A DNA stretch of 64,000 nt from Moniliella sp. 'wahieum' (GCA_003971905.1 RSEE01000142.1:1-64000), one strand, 5' to 3'; shown: positions 11,273-23,610, counted from the first letter of the stretch. Numbers and translations: made by a program. Notes: generated from the letters alone by a model not told the origin.

Positions 11273-12122
11273 TCAGCTGGCTGGGGGTGAGCAGTTCTTC
11301 TGAGGACGCACACTATCCCGAGGGGAGGAGGCCAGTGGTCCTTGGCAAGGCCCAGGCCACCACGTTGGAGAGGTGAAGGCGTAGGCAGAATAGCAAGTCT
11401 GTCCGGAATGATGTTGGCAGAAAGGGGAGAGGAGGAGAAGGGGGTGTTTGAGGGAGGCATGTGCAGGGGCGAGGGAAAGCACGGCAAGCAACTCTGTCAA
11501 GGGCGTGCCGGGTGGCCAAAGAGACAAGGTGTTGCGCCTCGTTCATCTTCCATGTCCACACGCGCGCCTGCTTCGAGAAGAAGACGCACCACCTGGGGAT
11601 GGCCATTGGCCACAGCCAAGTGCAGGGGGTTGCTCCAACAGGGATGACAACGGGTGCAGTGGGAGGGAGGGCAGGCAACGAATGCTGCGGGCGGCGTGTG
11701 GGAGGTTGGGGGTCGGCGCCATGGGCAAGTAGGAGTGCAACCACGTCTGCTGCCGGCAGCGGGCAGCATGCAACGCGCGAGGCCCACATGGTCTGGTCGG
11801 CGTCGGCGTGATGGAGGGCGGCGCGCACAGCGGGCACGTCGCCCGCCAAGGCGGCGGCGGCAAGGCAGGTGTGCTGGGCCCGCCGGACGGCGGGCCAGAG
11901 GAGGGCGAGGGCGGGGCGGGGATGGTGAGGGCGGACGGCGGGGACCGCGGCGGTGGTGGAGGGGCAGAAGACGGAGGGCGCGGAGCAGCTGGTAGCGGGC
12001 ACCGAAGGCGTCGGAAGCGCTAATGCCCCCGCGTCGTGTCTGGCGCCGAGGCTGAGGATGGGACGAGGGAGGCGGGGCGGCTGGCGGCCAACTGGACGGG
12101 TGGACAAGGCAGTCACAGTCAC
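11273..12122 (-). CDS. Ankyrin-repeat protein
   Basis: Minus-strand frames between about 12122 and 11500 encode ankyrin repeats: AALAGDVPAVRAALHHADAD, VVALLLAHGADP, and a near-canonical LHLAVANGHPQVVRLLLEAG followed by ARVDMEDERGATP. They lie in different frames, so at least two single-base changes or short introns separate them. Ankyrin repeats mediate protein binding; no enzymatic domain is visible. The N-terminus before the repeats is Ala/Pro/Ser-rich, and an ATG at 12122 is a possible start. Downstream sequence grades into the Ser/Pro-rich stretch at 9392-11008, probably the same gene. Confidence 0.65.
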
Positions 12123-12756
12123 TCCTCCCCGCGTCCAGCGCGCATATATTCACCCCCCATCTATCCCCCGTGCCGTCCAGGGTGCAGCAGGGTGCAGCCC
12201 AGCACGCGGCAGCCACAACAAACAGTGGAGAGAGACACTGCCCCCGCGCTCCCCGGCGGCGGCGAACAGCACGTCTGACCGATGATCGCGGATCGCTGAC
12301 CGTTGTTCCTCCTCCATTCCAACATCCGCCCGCCCAGCACAGCCGCCCCAGCCAACCCTAGCCGCAACCGCCGCTCATCCCCACCCCCGCACCTGCCACC
12401 AGGCCCTGATCCGCCGACGTCATCCATCCTCCTCCTCTCTTGCAAGGGGGAGGTGGCGTGTCAGGAAACACGCAGGCCCCTCCTTGACCCCCAAAAGCAC
12501 ACGTCTCCCCCCCGGAAACAGATACAGCAGACTCTTCCTAGCCCGTGGCTACGCCTATCCAGCATCCGGTGAGCTCCACCAGTGCAGTTCCGTGCCGCCC
12601 CGTCTGCCTGTCACGGGCTGCGGCGGACACGAGAGTCCGACCCAAGCTAAGGCCCGCCTGCTCGCACATGCCCAGTAGAGCGTGCACCGCAGGCCAACCA
12701 AGTGTGATGATGGTTGGCTAAATTAAGTATCGTGGCCGAAGGGCCATGCTCCGCGC

Positions 12757-13420
12757 GACAATAGTCGCCCCCCGCCCAAGTCCAAGTCGGCCGGCCTAAA
12801 TAAGGCCACCGAGCTTCCAGTGCCGTGGCGGCATCTGCCGTCCCGTCCCCGTTTCCGTTTCCTTTCTCGGTCGCGCCTGTGGCGACCAACCCCGCTTTTG
12901 ACATGTCTTCCTTTCTACACCCCTCTTGTATCCGTTTCCCTTTTGATCCTGCCTGTACCCCTGGTTGATGGGGACTTTTCCCCCACCTTCCATTCTCGTC
13001 ATCCTCTCGTCATCCTCTCGTCTCCACTTTCGTCCCTTTCCCGCCTATCCTGTCCGACTCCTGCCCGTTTCCAGCCAATTGATCCAGTACAGGCAGCTCC
13101 TCTTGTTAGCGTCCGACATCTCCTCCGACCTCGTCTCCAGCCCTTCGTCAGTCCAATCGCGCGAGCCCTCCTTCGGTTGCGGCGATTCCCAGTCCCAGTT
13201 AAGGCAGTGTTTGTCCGCCGCTGCCTCCTCCCGTCCCTAAGTCCCGGAGGCTTCAGACACGTTACTACAGCCCAAGCCGGTGCAGACGCAGCCTTGCCAC
13301 ACGTGCAGCGCCCCACCAAGGCCCCTCCTCGTCCCTAGCTCCGCTCGGACACACCAACCAGCCTAATCCCGAAACTACCGTGAGTCGACCTACCGTCGCC
13401 TAAGGGATTGTACCCCAAAA
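12757..13420 (+). repeat. Dispersed repeat A, copy 2
   Basis: Longer and less eroded copy of the repeat at 4102-4680, with the same ordered landmarks from GCGACAATAGTCGC to GAGTCGACCT/AAGGGATTG. It has a TATA-like CCTAAATAAGG near 12795 and long pyrimidine tracts, which would suit a promoter-bearing LTR or similar element, but no coding is present. Same orientation as copy 1. Class undetermined. Confidence 0.7.
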
Positions 13421-13785
13421 ACCCCAGGGCGGGCCCCCTGGCGGCGCCCGCCCGTGACACTGCCCAGTGGTCCGGCCTATCGCCCACGTGCACAGCAGGT
13501 GTCTATGCCTTGTCTCCCGGCAGGAAGTGTGGAGGAGGGGAGGGGGGGAGGAACAGGCAGGAAGTCAATCAGTCAATAACAATGCGGTGTTAGATACCCA
13601 GCAGGGGCCATGTCCTATACAGAAGGCAAGCGTACGCGCTACGCCCAAGGCGAAAATAGGGGGGGGGTGGGGGGGTAGCGGTTGGATGCCCTGTCCGGGA
13701 AAACGTCCATGGGAGGCGAGAGTCGGAGGAAAGTGCGCGGCTAGGGCCTGGGAACCAAATCCATCCCCATCGCTTTCAGCATTCA
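13421..13785. other. Intergenic, no feature recognised
   Basis: Short stretch between repeat A and the 3' end of the methionine sulfoxide reductase gene. It contains G-runs and no coding I can support. Confidence 0.5.
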
Positions 13786-14547
13786 TCACCAGTGCAGAAC
13801 GTGGGTGGGGCAATGGTAGCCCGAAGGGTTGTTTGAAGAGGTAGTCTTGATGGTACTCGTCGGCGGGGAAAAAGTTTGGCCGGCCGCTCTTCGATCCGGG
13901 TGACGATTTTTCGCCAGTCGGGTCAAAGTACTGTGATCCGCGCAGCGGAAGGCAAGTTGGTCAGGACACAGTACAATGGGGCGGGGCGGGGAGGGGGGGG
14001 GGGAGCAAAGCGGAGGAATATGCGTACTTTTGTACTTCGGCGGTCACTTGACGTGCAATGCTCAGCTGTTCCGGGCTGTGGGCCCAGATGGCAGAGCGGT
14101 ACTGCGTCCCGCGGTCGGCGCCTTGGCGGTCAAGGGTGGTGGGGTCGTGGGTGCGGGAAAAGTGGTGAATGAGTTGGGCGTAGGAGACGAGCGAAGGGTC
14201 GTAGACAAGCTGGTATGCCTCGGCATGGCCGTGCGGCCCGTGCACATCCTCGTAGCTTGGCGTCGGATGGGAAGCGCTGCCGCCAATAAATCCCACCTCG
14301 CCACTCACCAGTCCGCGACCCTTGCCAAAGTGCTGGGCAAAAATAGGAGGAAGCCCCCAAAAGCAGCCGGCCGAGAGGGTGGCAATGGCGGTGGGGAGGG
14401 GGAGGGGGGATGGGGAGAGGCGGCCGACATGGCAGGGGCACTGGTGTGGAAGGGAGCTGCGATGGGGAGACGGGGGGGAGCAGGCGCACTGGAGGGGGAA
14501 GCAAGGGTGACGCGAGGGAGGGCGGAGGCAAGGCGGGGACGGAACAT
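13786..14547 (-). CDS. MXR1: Peptide methionine (S)-S-oxide reductase MsrA
   Basis: Reduces methionine-S-sulfoxide in proteins, using thioredoxin. The catalytic motif GCFWG is at 14355-14369, followed by GEVGFIGGS, PSYEDV, DRQGADRGTQYRSAI, KIVTRIEE, PADEYHQDYL and a terminal GYHCPTHVLHW. The N-terminus from ATG 14547 (MFRPRLASALPRVT, then FHTSAPAM) is Arg/Ser/Ala-rich and acid-free, like a mitochondrial presequence; an internal Met could give a cytosolic form. Reading the full family signature needs several one-base changes: in a C/P-rich stretch before GCFWG, in the A5 run before IVTRI, in the following T5C4 run, and at GGG before GYHC. The A5 and T5C4 changes compensate each other. An intron may lie near 13950-14010. 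The stop is at 13786-13788. Confidence 0.88.
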
Positions 14548-14710
14548 GCAGTAGGGCGTGATGTTCGTCGGTCTGGGTGAGTCGAGGGGGTCGGGCCGGA
14601 TGGGGGAGAAAGAGACACAGCAAGTGGCTGGTCGCCACAAGAGATATGGAGGGGGCTTGGGCGCACGTGCGTATGACGTCATGCCGCCCGTCTGGGGAAG
14701 GCCTGGGTTC

Positions 14711-14745
14711 AACGTTCAACGTTCAACGTTCAACGTTCAATGTTC
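14711..14745. repeat. Heptad palindrome array (AACGTTC)
   Basis: Four exact AACGTTC units plus one AATGTTC, period 7, preceded by GGTTC. The core AACGTT is palindromic. It sits about 165 bp upstream of the msrA start codon. Confidence 0.92.
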
Positions 14746-15507
14746 AGTGTGGGTCGCACGGCCAACCGAGCAAACGCCCACGTGACGCGGTGGACGCCTT
14801 CCTGTCCCGTGCCTCTCATCTGCATTGGCGAGACAAGCAAGAGGGAGAGCCTGTCGAACCAGCCAGCACACAAAGCGCACACGTGTGGATCCTATCTTCA
14901 TCGAGGGGCGCCGCCCAGGCATCCTCAGCTACCTGGAAAACAACCGATGCGGCGGCACACGTCGACCTGGCAGAGGCGCGTCTTCAGCCTGCAAGGACGC
15001 CCCAGGGGAAAGGGACAATGAGGGAATAACGGGCGATAGATGCGGGTAGTGCGATCCACAAGAAGAATGCAGCAGGGTACTGGGCTTCGCGCGCTTACCC
15101 TTGTACTTGTACTTGGACTTGGACTTGTATCCTCGCACTTGTTCCCGTACCAGCTGCTGCCATATAAATGGGTAAAAAATAAAGGTTCGAGGCCAGGCGG
15201 GCTGCGGGTGCGTCGCGCGGGAGGGGGGGTAGGTGGGTCGCCTGGCCGGTGGATATAAAAGGTATCAACAAAACCAGAATGTACTAGGGTGTGCGATCCA
15301 CGCACGACCGGATCAACGAGGGTGTGCGGGGCGGGGCAGCGCGGCGCCAAGGGGGTTACGGGGAAGGGGTGAATGGTGAATGTGTGGGGGTGATGGAGAT
15401 CGTGATGGTGACCCCCAGGCTTGCACCGCTCGAATCATCATCCTCATCATGGCCGCTGTTTGCCATCTTTCTGGCGCTTGCTGCGTTGCTCTCACGTAGT
15501 GAGAAGG
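14746..15507. other. Intergenic with hexanucleotide repeat
   Basis: A short TTGTAC/TTGGAC hexamer run lies near 15100-15128, and TATA-like stretches lie near 15160 and 15254. No gene recognised. Confidence 0.5.
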
Positions 15508-18500
15508 TCAAGTGCGCGTGCGCACAGGCAGCTGTCGATCCGCTGTCATGCTGGACCGCAAACTCTCTTCGTCCGCCTCGACGAGCGAGTGCAGTGGCTG
15601 ACCGGGCTGATACCGTTCTCGGAACACGGGCGTCTCCTCCGCTTCCTCCTCTAGCATCAGCAGTTGTTCCTGCTGATCGGGCGGTAAGTCGGTGGTGTAG
15701 CGCCACGGATGCGGAGCCTCGAACGAAACGGCCGGATTCCCGCAGACCGTCCTGCCGACAAGCCGGATCCCGAGCCGGAGTCTGAGTCCGAGCCCGAGCC
15801 CCCAGAGCCGAAGGGGACAGTGGCAGGCCCACTCGCTGGTCTCTCGTCATGCCGCTCAGCCCCAGCCCGATCCAGCAGGGAGGAGGGCAGGAGACGAGTC
15901 TTCTTCAGTCGCGGACTCGGCCTCGGTCTGTGTCTTTGCCGCTGGCGCTGGCGCTGGCGCTCCGGCTGGCTCTGGCTCTGGCTCTGGCTCTAGCTCTGGC
16001 TCTTGCTCTGGCTCTTGCTCTGGCTCTGGCTCGGCTTCGGCCGGGTCCAATGTTGTGTCCGACCCGTTCTGCTGGGCATACATCTGGATCCGCACCGCAG
16101 GGTCTGCCGCTGCCCTAGATACCTCCTCCTCCTCCTCCTCCTCCCGCTCCTGAGGCCGACGGGCCACTGGCCACGTCCATCGCGGGCGGTGCACCGCGCA
16201 CCATGCCAGTAGGACGGAACCGGGCGCGTGGTGTCACTGCTGGACCTCTCTCCCTTCCCCTTCCCGTTGCCCTGGCCCTTGCCCTGGCCCAGCACGCTGA
16301 CTCTGTTCCTCATGGGCCGGGGGGGCGGGTGAAATGGGTCGGGGCAGAGGGCGGGCGGGCCTGTGGGGCGAGAGAAGCTGGGATTCAGCGTGGGGCCGAA
16401 CGGGATCCGCGGTGGAGGGCGCCATGTCCTCCTGGCCAAGGTCAGGAGCCAGAGCTGAGGATGGAGAAAGGGACTGGCGGGGGGAGGGGAAGAAGTTGGA
16501 AGTGTCTCTTGACGTGTGCGGGCCGATGAGGCGGGGGCGGGACTGGCCTCGGCAGAGGCGAGGTGACGTGGGCTCGGGGGGTGGAGGACGATCCGGCTAG
16601 GATGGAAGAAGGTGAAGAGGAAGAGGGTGGGAGCGTTTCCTCGAGAGAGTGCAGGAGGTTCAACAATCAATTTTGGTCGAGCTCGCGGGGTAGAGGGGGA
16701 GCTAGTATGCGAGCGAGGAGATGGCGGTTGCAGCTTGATCTGTACATCCACCCACCTCTCCTCCCTAGAGACGGGCTGGCCGGTGGATGGGTCCGTGTCC
16801 AGGACGGAGACAGTGTCAAAATCAACGGCGGAGAAGGAGGATTGGCGTGGCCGGCGCCGATTGGCTACGGAGGCCACGCCGGATACCACCCCCGCTAGCT
16901 CATGGCGCACTTTGCTTTTATGTCCGGACGATGGTTGATGAGGCAGGGGATCCGCGGATCCTGTGCGGTCTTTGCCATTCGTACTCCGTGCCTTGAGCAC
17001 AGAGATGAGCCGGGAGCTCCCGGCGGTCAAACGGGACAGGTTCCCACCTGAGCCATACAAAGGCGGATCAAAATCGGGGCTGCTGGAATCCGATTGTCCT
17101 CCCGCCGACTTTGGGGTGTTAGGCCGAGGTTCGTATGGACGGGAGGAGAGAACGTAGAGAGGAAGTTCCATTCGCCACGGACGAAGCCACGGCACGCATA
17201 GGGTTCAGACTTGGGGGGCTCGAAGGACTTGCTGGTCAGATTGCTCTTCCGGCCCTGTTTGTGCCGCTTCGTCGCCGCGCCCGCTACTTCGCTTTCCACG
17301 CTTAAACACAGTAAACTTGGATCGCATTGACCGCGTTTTGTCCAAGTTGCTGTGATCCAATGTTTCCAGCTGGGCACGGTACTCGGGCGGGATGACCTCA
17401 GAGAGGACAAACCAAGCGCCTTCCGTGCGCGGGTCCAAGTCTTCCTGCTCTTGCCACCCGCCAACAGGGATGGAGGTGGGCGTGGGACCGACTTGTACTG
17501 CAGCACCACAAAGTTAGCTGGGCGGTGCGATAGGTCATCGCGGTTGCTCCACCTGCCACCAAGGAGGTACTCCGCCCAGACCTCGGCAAAACATGGGATC
17601 AAAGTGGGGCGCCACCTCTTCGGGCGCCGAGGGAGAGGAGATGATCCTGGGCTTGGTCGAGTAGGGAAACGAAGGCAGACGATCGGTGGCCTGTCTTAGA
17701 CGCTGAAGGAGTGCCTGCCTTTCGTCCGGCCGTGCCTCGCGCTCCACTTCGAACTGGGCTTCGAACGCTAGGATGGAATCGAGACTTGTCTCCTCGCCAA
17801 ATCCAGCATGCTCAAAGTCGGACCAGGCCACCGTGTTGGGTCGCACTCTCTGGCGTTTGCGTTGCGTTTTTCAGTCAAGTCAAACTGCAACTTGCTTTCG
17901 TCGGTGGCTTCAACCCGGTAGAAGCAAAGCTGCCCCACTCTGCCTCGGCAAGGGAGGAGGCCGACTGTATGCCCGACTGGGCCGGTAGCTGTTGCAGGGC
18001 AAGTCCAAACGGCGCCGATGCACTTTGGCTGGGCGTTGTCGTCCCGCCCTGAACGCCACCGGTAAAGCAAAGCAGTTTGCGCGTCCGTGCCGAAAACTGT
18101 GGCCGCGCTCCGTACTTATCGTTCTGGACAAACACGCGTCCCATCCCCGCAGCCCTGGACGGGAGCCAAGCAGGCCGTCTGCACCAGGTCGGGACTGTAG
18201 AGTGGCACATTCCACTCCAGCACGGTCACCGGTTCCTGATGGATGTGAGCCTTGACCTGCCTCCCGTCCCCCCCATCTCGCATGACTGCCACATAATCCG
18301 CCACATGCTCTTGTAACCGGACAGGCAGCGGGGAGCTAGCCCCCACCTCGCGAATGTACGCCAGAAGAGATGCTCCGCCGCATTGCCCGCCTGGACGTAC
18401 GCGGCATATGTCAACCCAAACGTTTCATCCTCTGGTAGACCAAACAGCAGCGGACCAAACACTCGCCCGAGTCGTGAGGGAGTCATTCCATTCTTCAAGA

Positions 18501-19489
18501 GTAGGCCACTGTCGATGAGAGAAGGGAGAAAAGCGTTTGAAGGAGACTCCGTTCGTTCGGACCCAGCTGAGAAGCAAAGAGAGAAAAAGCTTGGGGCGGG
18601 AAGCCGGAGCCTATTCGTAGCGTCAGTCAGAACCATGCGTGGGGGGGGGGGGGACGGGAAGGCAACTGAAAAGGATGGGAGGTAACGCACGTTGTTCGGT
18701 TTGCGCGCCACTGGATGTACGTGCTAACCTGGAGGAAACCGCGATGTTGTGTAGCAAGGGTCTCGGGAGCGCCTGTTGCGAACGAAGGAGCAGCTACTCC
18801 GCTACGAATCCGACACAGAGCCCATTTAATGAGTGCTGCCAGGTCGACCGGGTTGGCAAACGCACATTCTTGGGCAAAGGCAGGCGGGATGGGTTGGTCG
18901 GGCGACGGGGCGTGTGGGGTAAAGGTTGCTGGAGACTGGGTGGGAGTAAGGACGGGGAGGCCCAAGTAGGCGCGCAGCAGGGAGGCGCAGCCGTCGGGGC
19001 TGAGGCCGATGGCGAGGGGGAGAAGAGAAGGGGCGTGTCGAGGGCGCGCTGGCGGATGTGGGTGCGCGCAGAGACGCACCAGCGCCTCGACACGTGGAGC
19101 ATCGAGCTCAATGTCTGCGGGGGGGACGAGGGCTCCATAGGAGCGCACGAGCCCGGCAGCGGCTTGGCCAGCCATGGCCAGTGCGCCTGCGCGCTCGCGC
19201 CAGAGGCCGAGCCGAGCCAGAGGCGGAGCGGGCGCGGGCGCGCGCAGCGCGCAGAGGGCGGTGCAGGCGCAGGAGGCGAGAGGTCCAGTGCGCTCTTCCA
19301 CGGCTCGAGAGGCGGGAGGGAGGCGGCGAGGAGGTGCGGGAGCGGGGGCGCAGGCTGGCGGGGGGGAGAGGGCGAAGATGGCGGGCGCGCAATGCTCGGC
19401 CGGCGCTGAGGCGGCGGCAGCGCAGCGGGCAGGCCGGGCGGAGGAGCAAACGCAGGCGGCGCGCGGCGCGGCGTGGTGGGCGAGTCCAA
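15508..19489 (-). CDS. MSB1: Msb1/Mug8-domain morphogenesis protein
   Basis: Msb1-family proteins work with Rho GTPases and formins in polarised growth. Family-like blocks appear in order on the minus strand: CASLLRAYLGLPVL, FANPVDLAALIKWALCRI, NGMTPSRLGRVFGPLLFGLP with FGLTYAAYVQAGNAAEHLF (18350-18500), LEWNVPLYSPDLV, FVQNDKYGARPQFSARTRKL, FDLTEKRNA, VAWSDFEHAGF, then WAEYLLGGRWSNRDDL and ANFVVLQYKSVPRP (17400-17600). The rest is a long Ser/Pro-rich tail, an acidic Glu/Pro hexamer-encoded stretch near 15960-16150 and a possible end at 15508. The blocks occupy several frames, so introns and one-base changes are both needed. ATG 19489 (MDSPTTPRRAPPAF) is the best N-terminal guess. The domain call is secure; the ends are approximate. 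Confidence 0.75.
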
Positions 19490-19680
19490 GCGGCTGGTGG
19501 GGAGGGCCAGGGAGATGTTGACGGGGAGACCGGCCGCGAGGGAGCGGGTTAGCGGCAGCTAACCGCTCCCGGCCACGCCCGGGCAAGTGGCAGCCATCGG
19601 CTATCCTCGCAGCCGTGCGGAGTCCCGACAGCCTCGACGTCGCCGACTCCTACTCCCGCCGCTGCCCTGCGCGGCCGCTG

Positions 19681-19740
19681 CCCACTGCCCCGTCCCCACT
19701 GCCCCGTCCCCACTGCCCCGTCCCACTGCCCCGTCCCCAC
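19681..19740. repeat. GC-rich minisatellite (CACTGCCCCGTCCC)
   Basis: Four near-identical units of 14-15 bp (CACTGCCCCGTCCC with or without an extra C). Confidence 0.8.
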
Positions 19741-19785
19741 AGCCGTCCTGGTGCGCTGGTGCGCCTCTGTCACACACACCCTGAC

Positions 19786-19799
19786 ATGCATCATGCATC
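19786..19799. repeat. Heptad palindrome pair (ATGCATC)
   Basis: Two exact ATGCATC units with core ATGCAT. Short, listed because it follows the same heptad rule as the longer arrays. Confidence 0.7.
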
Positions 19800-20540
19800 G
19801 TGTCACCCGCCCTATCACTTCCTCGCCGCCTGTCCACAAAAATGTCACCCCAGCCGCCACTCCCCACACCCACACACTCCACCCTCATCCACCCCATCTA
19901 CCGTCGCCATGCCATTCCTGCCGCCAGGCTGTGCCCGTGGGCGAGACGTCTCCCACGCATCGGACCCCGCCGAGGGAACCCATCACCACTGGCGTTGCCT
20001 GCAGCGTCCGGAAAACGAAACGGTCGAGTCCGCACCAGCACCGCTGCTCCGTTCATCAGGAGCGCTTTTGGCGATCCGCATGGGGTGTGGCACCCAGGCC
20101 GATTCGAAACAGGGGTCATCGTCCACATGGCCACAGGCCACCAAAGAGTGGCGCAGAGTGTATCCAGGGAAGCGCGTCTGCGCTCTGTCCCTCTTCCGCG
20201 CCCCACAGACGTCTCCAGCCATTGAGACCCGAAAGTGGGTGATTGTGCAGGGGGGTCGTTCGAGATTCCAGAGGACAACTGGTCGTCGAGCATAATGCCC
20301 TATTCACTACAACCGTCTCAGATCCAGCATGCGTTTCCGAGTGCTTGTCACGCGTCACGAGAGATTGGTGCGGCCACACGGATATGTTGTGGGTGCGGCT
20401 TTTCAGATGCCTGGCGCATCTGTTTTTTCCCTGGAGAGTGTGTCCCTCTCTGCGGCCATGGTGTGCTCCCCATTCTCTGCTATTTAATGTTTTGTCCCCA
20501 AACGCTTTTACATTTCTTGGTCTTGTCTAAAGAGACCTAG
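19800..20540 (+). other. Possible coding, unassigned
   Basis: Three overlapping plus frames stay open through about 19615-20295. The frame from 19800 reads FGDPHGVWHPGRFETGVIV and a following frame reads SFEIPEDNWSSSIMPY. This could be a small gene with a frame change, but I recognise no family and no clear start. It could equally be chance open sequence. Confidence 0.2.
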
Positions 20541-20544
20541 AGTC

Positions 20545-20825
20545 CGGATGGTCTCTCGAGGGTGATGCAATCGCACTAGTGGTGATGGTGGTCTAAGCCA
20601 ACCATCAACGCCTACAGAGGAAATCAAGCACCGAGTCGCCACCAGGGCTAAGCTGCGGAACAAGGAAAAACAGGAGAGAGAAGACAACGGAACTCCTGGC
20701 CTGAGGAGAGAACTGAAGGGGCGTTGACCAAAAAGCCCGTACGAGCCACTCGGTGGCTCCACATTTTCTCGAGAGACTATAGGAAGTACGTCAGAGTTAG
20801 CGACGGAGGCGTTGACCGTATAGAC
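20545..20825 (+). repeat. Dispersed repeat B, copy 1
   Basis: Alignable with 27240-27545. Shared landmarks include CGCACTAGTGGTG, a GGTCTAAGCCAACCA-type block, CGCCTACAGAGGAA/CGCCTACTTACAGAA, GTCGCCACCAGGGCTA/GTCACCACCAGAGGCTA, GGCCTGAGGAGAGA and TTGACCAAAA/TTGGCCAAAA. No coding. Class unknown. Confidence 0.7.
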
Positions 20826-21596
20826 GGTTGAAGCTGGAAGGGCAAATGATACGGGTTCTGGTGTATGATGTAAGATGCATGGGGTGGATGAGGTGGGCAG
20901 CCATGTAAGAGGAAGCATGTCTTGTTCCTGGGGTCTTAATGCATCTAATGCCCGGCCTCCTTTTATCTCCGGCGCCAGGATGGAGCTGGGACGATGAACG
21001 TTGACGCCATAGTATACCGATTGCGAACAAGCGTTTACTCAACAAGGCCATACAACCATAGCACACTTGCTGCACATATGGCCTCAGCGCAAGGCGATTT
21101 TAGCGAGGTGGCGCAGATGCACCGCGCATTGAATCGGCTTATTGACGACAATCCACAGTCCACACGCACGCGGAAGGTTCAACTTGAACGTTAAACGTAA
21201 AGTACGTTACAACGTCAAGGCCCATTGGCTTAATAGTGTTGCTTAAGGACCTTATTAAGACCCCACACACCCGCCACACACCCGCTTTGCCGCGGTTCCC
21301 CTCCGCGGCTCTCCTCCCTTTAATTCCCATCCGGCACGCACGGGCCCACGTGCCACCACCGCGCGTGCTGGCCTTCCTATGGACACAAGCGCCCACACCT
21401 CGGCGCCGTCCACTAGCCACATTCAGCCTCTGCTCGCCAGACGCGACAACAGGCGACAAGTCAAGATGCCTGACTCTCATCCCAGCGAAATATATATATG
21501 TGCGGTATGGCCGCTTCTCTTCGCCTCCCCTTCCACAACTTTGCTCACCCGATACGCATCCAGCCTCCTAGTAACTCTACAGACACCACCGTTCCC
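20826..21596. other. Intergenic, promoter side of the dehydrogenase gene
   Basis: A small frame at 20994-21194 has no family resemblance. A TATATATA stretch at about 21489-21497 lies roughly 100 bp upstream of the dehydrogenase start and could be its TATA element. Degenerate AACGTT-type heptads occur near 21180-21215. Confidence 0.4.
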
Positions 21597-22505
21597 ATGT
21601 CGGCCGCGCCCAAGATTGTTCAGCAACTGAAAGGCCAGCGCTCCATCGTGCTGGGGGGCACGTCTGGGATTGGCTATGCGATTGCCTCGGGCCTAGTGGA
21701 AGAAGGAGCGCGCGTGCTTGTCGCCTCGTCTTCAGCGAGCAAAGTCGAGGCGGCTGTCCAGTCTCTGTCGGACCCTAACACGCAGTACAATGCGTCTCCA
21801 TCCCGTGTCGCAGGGCGGGTGATCGATCTAGGCCAGGGGGCCAAGACAGAAGCCGCGTTGGAGACGCTGTTTGCCTCGCTCCCGCCCGATTGGGAGGGCA
21901 AGGTAGACAATGTTGTGTTTACCGCCTCTCCCTTGCTGGTCCGGCCATTGGGCCCATTGATCAATTGGACTATGCGACAGCAATCAAAACGTTCGAGGGA
22001 CGCATTGGCGTTCCTCTCCTGATCGCCAAGGTGGCATCGAAATATTTCGCCAAAGGAGGCGCACTGCTTTTTACGGGGGGGATGTTTTCTTACGTCCCAA
22101 TCCTTCCATGGCGGTACGTTCTTTCCCCTCGTTCTTGTATCCCCATATCAGTGTGCGTTCCCCTGTCAAAGAATTTGGCACTGACATGAGCATGTGCATG
22201 GTTCGTCATATGTGCACAGCTGGTTAGCATCTCTGCCACGCTTCCTCGCTTGCTCAGACCATTTCCTTGGACTATGCCCAATCGGGCTTAAATGTGCGTG
22301 TGAATGTGGTTCCTGTGGCCGGTCGACACCCCACTTTATTCTTCCTTCCCGCAGGCTGCCCAGGATGCGCTCAACAGCCATCTTGTCACCAAAAGCCAGC
22401 CAGCCCCTTTACTATTGCGCAGTCATACTTTCCCTCCTCAAGGATACCACTGTCATTGGCCAGACCATCCTGTCCGATTCGGGATACGTCGCCAGCCCGC
22501 CTTGA
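21597..22505 (+). CDS. Short-chain dehydrogenase/reductase (SDR)
   Basis: NAD(P)-dependent oxidoreductase of the SDR fold; substrate unknown. The nucleotide-binding motif GGTSGIGYAIA follows the start MSAAPKIVQQLKGQRS, chosen at 21597; an in-frame upstream ATG at 21498 is less likely. Next come VDNVVFTASPL, GALLFTGGMFSYVP, LDYAQSGLNVRVNVVPVAG and a C-terminus reading VIGQTILSDSGYVASPP, a typical SDR end. An intron with donor GTACGT at about 22115 and acceptor near 22227 separates the halves. Frame changes are needed near 21950 (GGGCCC), near the intron, and near 22400 (CCCC). A canonical YxxxK is not obvious, the region being HASSLAQT, so activity is uncertain. Confidence 0.82.
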
Positions 22506-23589
22506 ACCACCAAGGCAAAAAAGTTGAGATGCACTGGGGGATTTGGTTTCTCTTTCATTTTCTGGCTGTGTTCTCTCCCTTTGTGTCATACTCCTTCCTG
22601 TAGACTCAAGACCGTAGCCTCATCTCCTTTCCTTGGTGCATAGTGCGTATACAAGAGTAGTATCTCTCTGCAGTAGCAGCCGCGAGAAATCTTATATGCA
22701 GGGCAAGCACCACATTTTTGTAGGAAAGCTCCATCATATTTGGCATCTGTACTAACAGCGAAGTTTCTAGTGCTTTCCCGGTCTAGAATAGCCTACATCT
22801 CCCCGCCGTTGTGTGTTTCCTGTGTTTCGCGCGAGTACTCCGTACTGAGTGTTTAGGATCCGTTCGAACACATCCAGTTGTGCTTCTCGTGGTCAGAAGA
22901 GTAACATGACTCATGCCAGGCCTCATGCATGACGCCGCTGGGAGCCTGTGCGCGGTCCGGTTCCACGTCCTGTAGCTAGATAAGGTTATCGATCATGCCC
23001 ACCAAATTGCTCTCCATTCCGGTGGGGTGAGGGTCTGAAGAACGAGGAAAACGCCATAGATTACTGCCAGCTGCGCGATCACCTCGCTGGCAAATTAAGT
23101 TCCCCCCTGCCTCACGGGTTTCGCCCTGTGCCCCGTGCTCTGTCGTCGTCTCCTGTGCCGTTCTTCATTCCCCTCTTGCTCTTGTTTCTTTCCCACGAAC
23201 AAGATTGGCACATGCGCTGACTTGGGTCTGGGCTTTGCTTCTCGTAGGCTTAATAACGCATTTGTCCCCCGACTGTTCTGAGTGAGAAGAGTGAGACCAC
23301 CACGTTTCCCTGGGCCTTTTGCCTCATCGAGCCCTCAGGCCTCTCATCACTAATTCACTAGTCACACTAGTCACTTCCAATCGTCGTTATTTTTACGTAG
23401 AAGACTGATACTGACCGGTGAAAGTATTCTAGAAAGCATCGCTACAACCCGCTTGCTTGGATTGGGGCTGGCGAGGTAAGCCAATGTGGAGATGCAGTTT
23501 GCTTTGCGGGGTTCCATTCTAGAATGTGACCGAGTACTCCGACCAAGGACACTGGGCACTGCGAGTTACTGAGCGCGTGGAGTCCGTCG

Positions 23590-23610
23590 AACGTTGAACG
23601 TTGAATGTTA
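23590..23610. repeat. Heptad palindrome array (AACGTTG)
   Basis: Two AACGTTG units and one AATGTTA, period 7. Same core as the array at 14711 but with a different seventh base. Confidence 0.8.
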
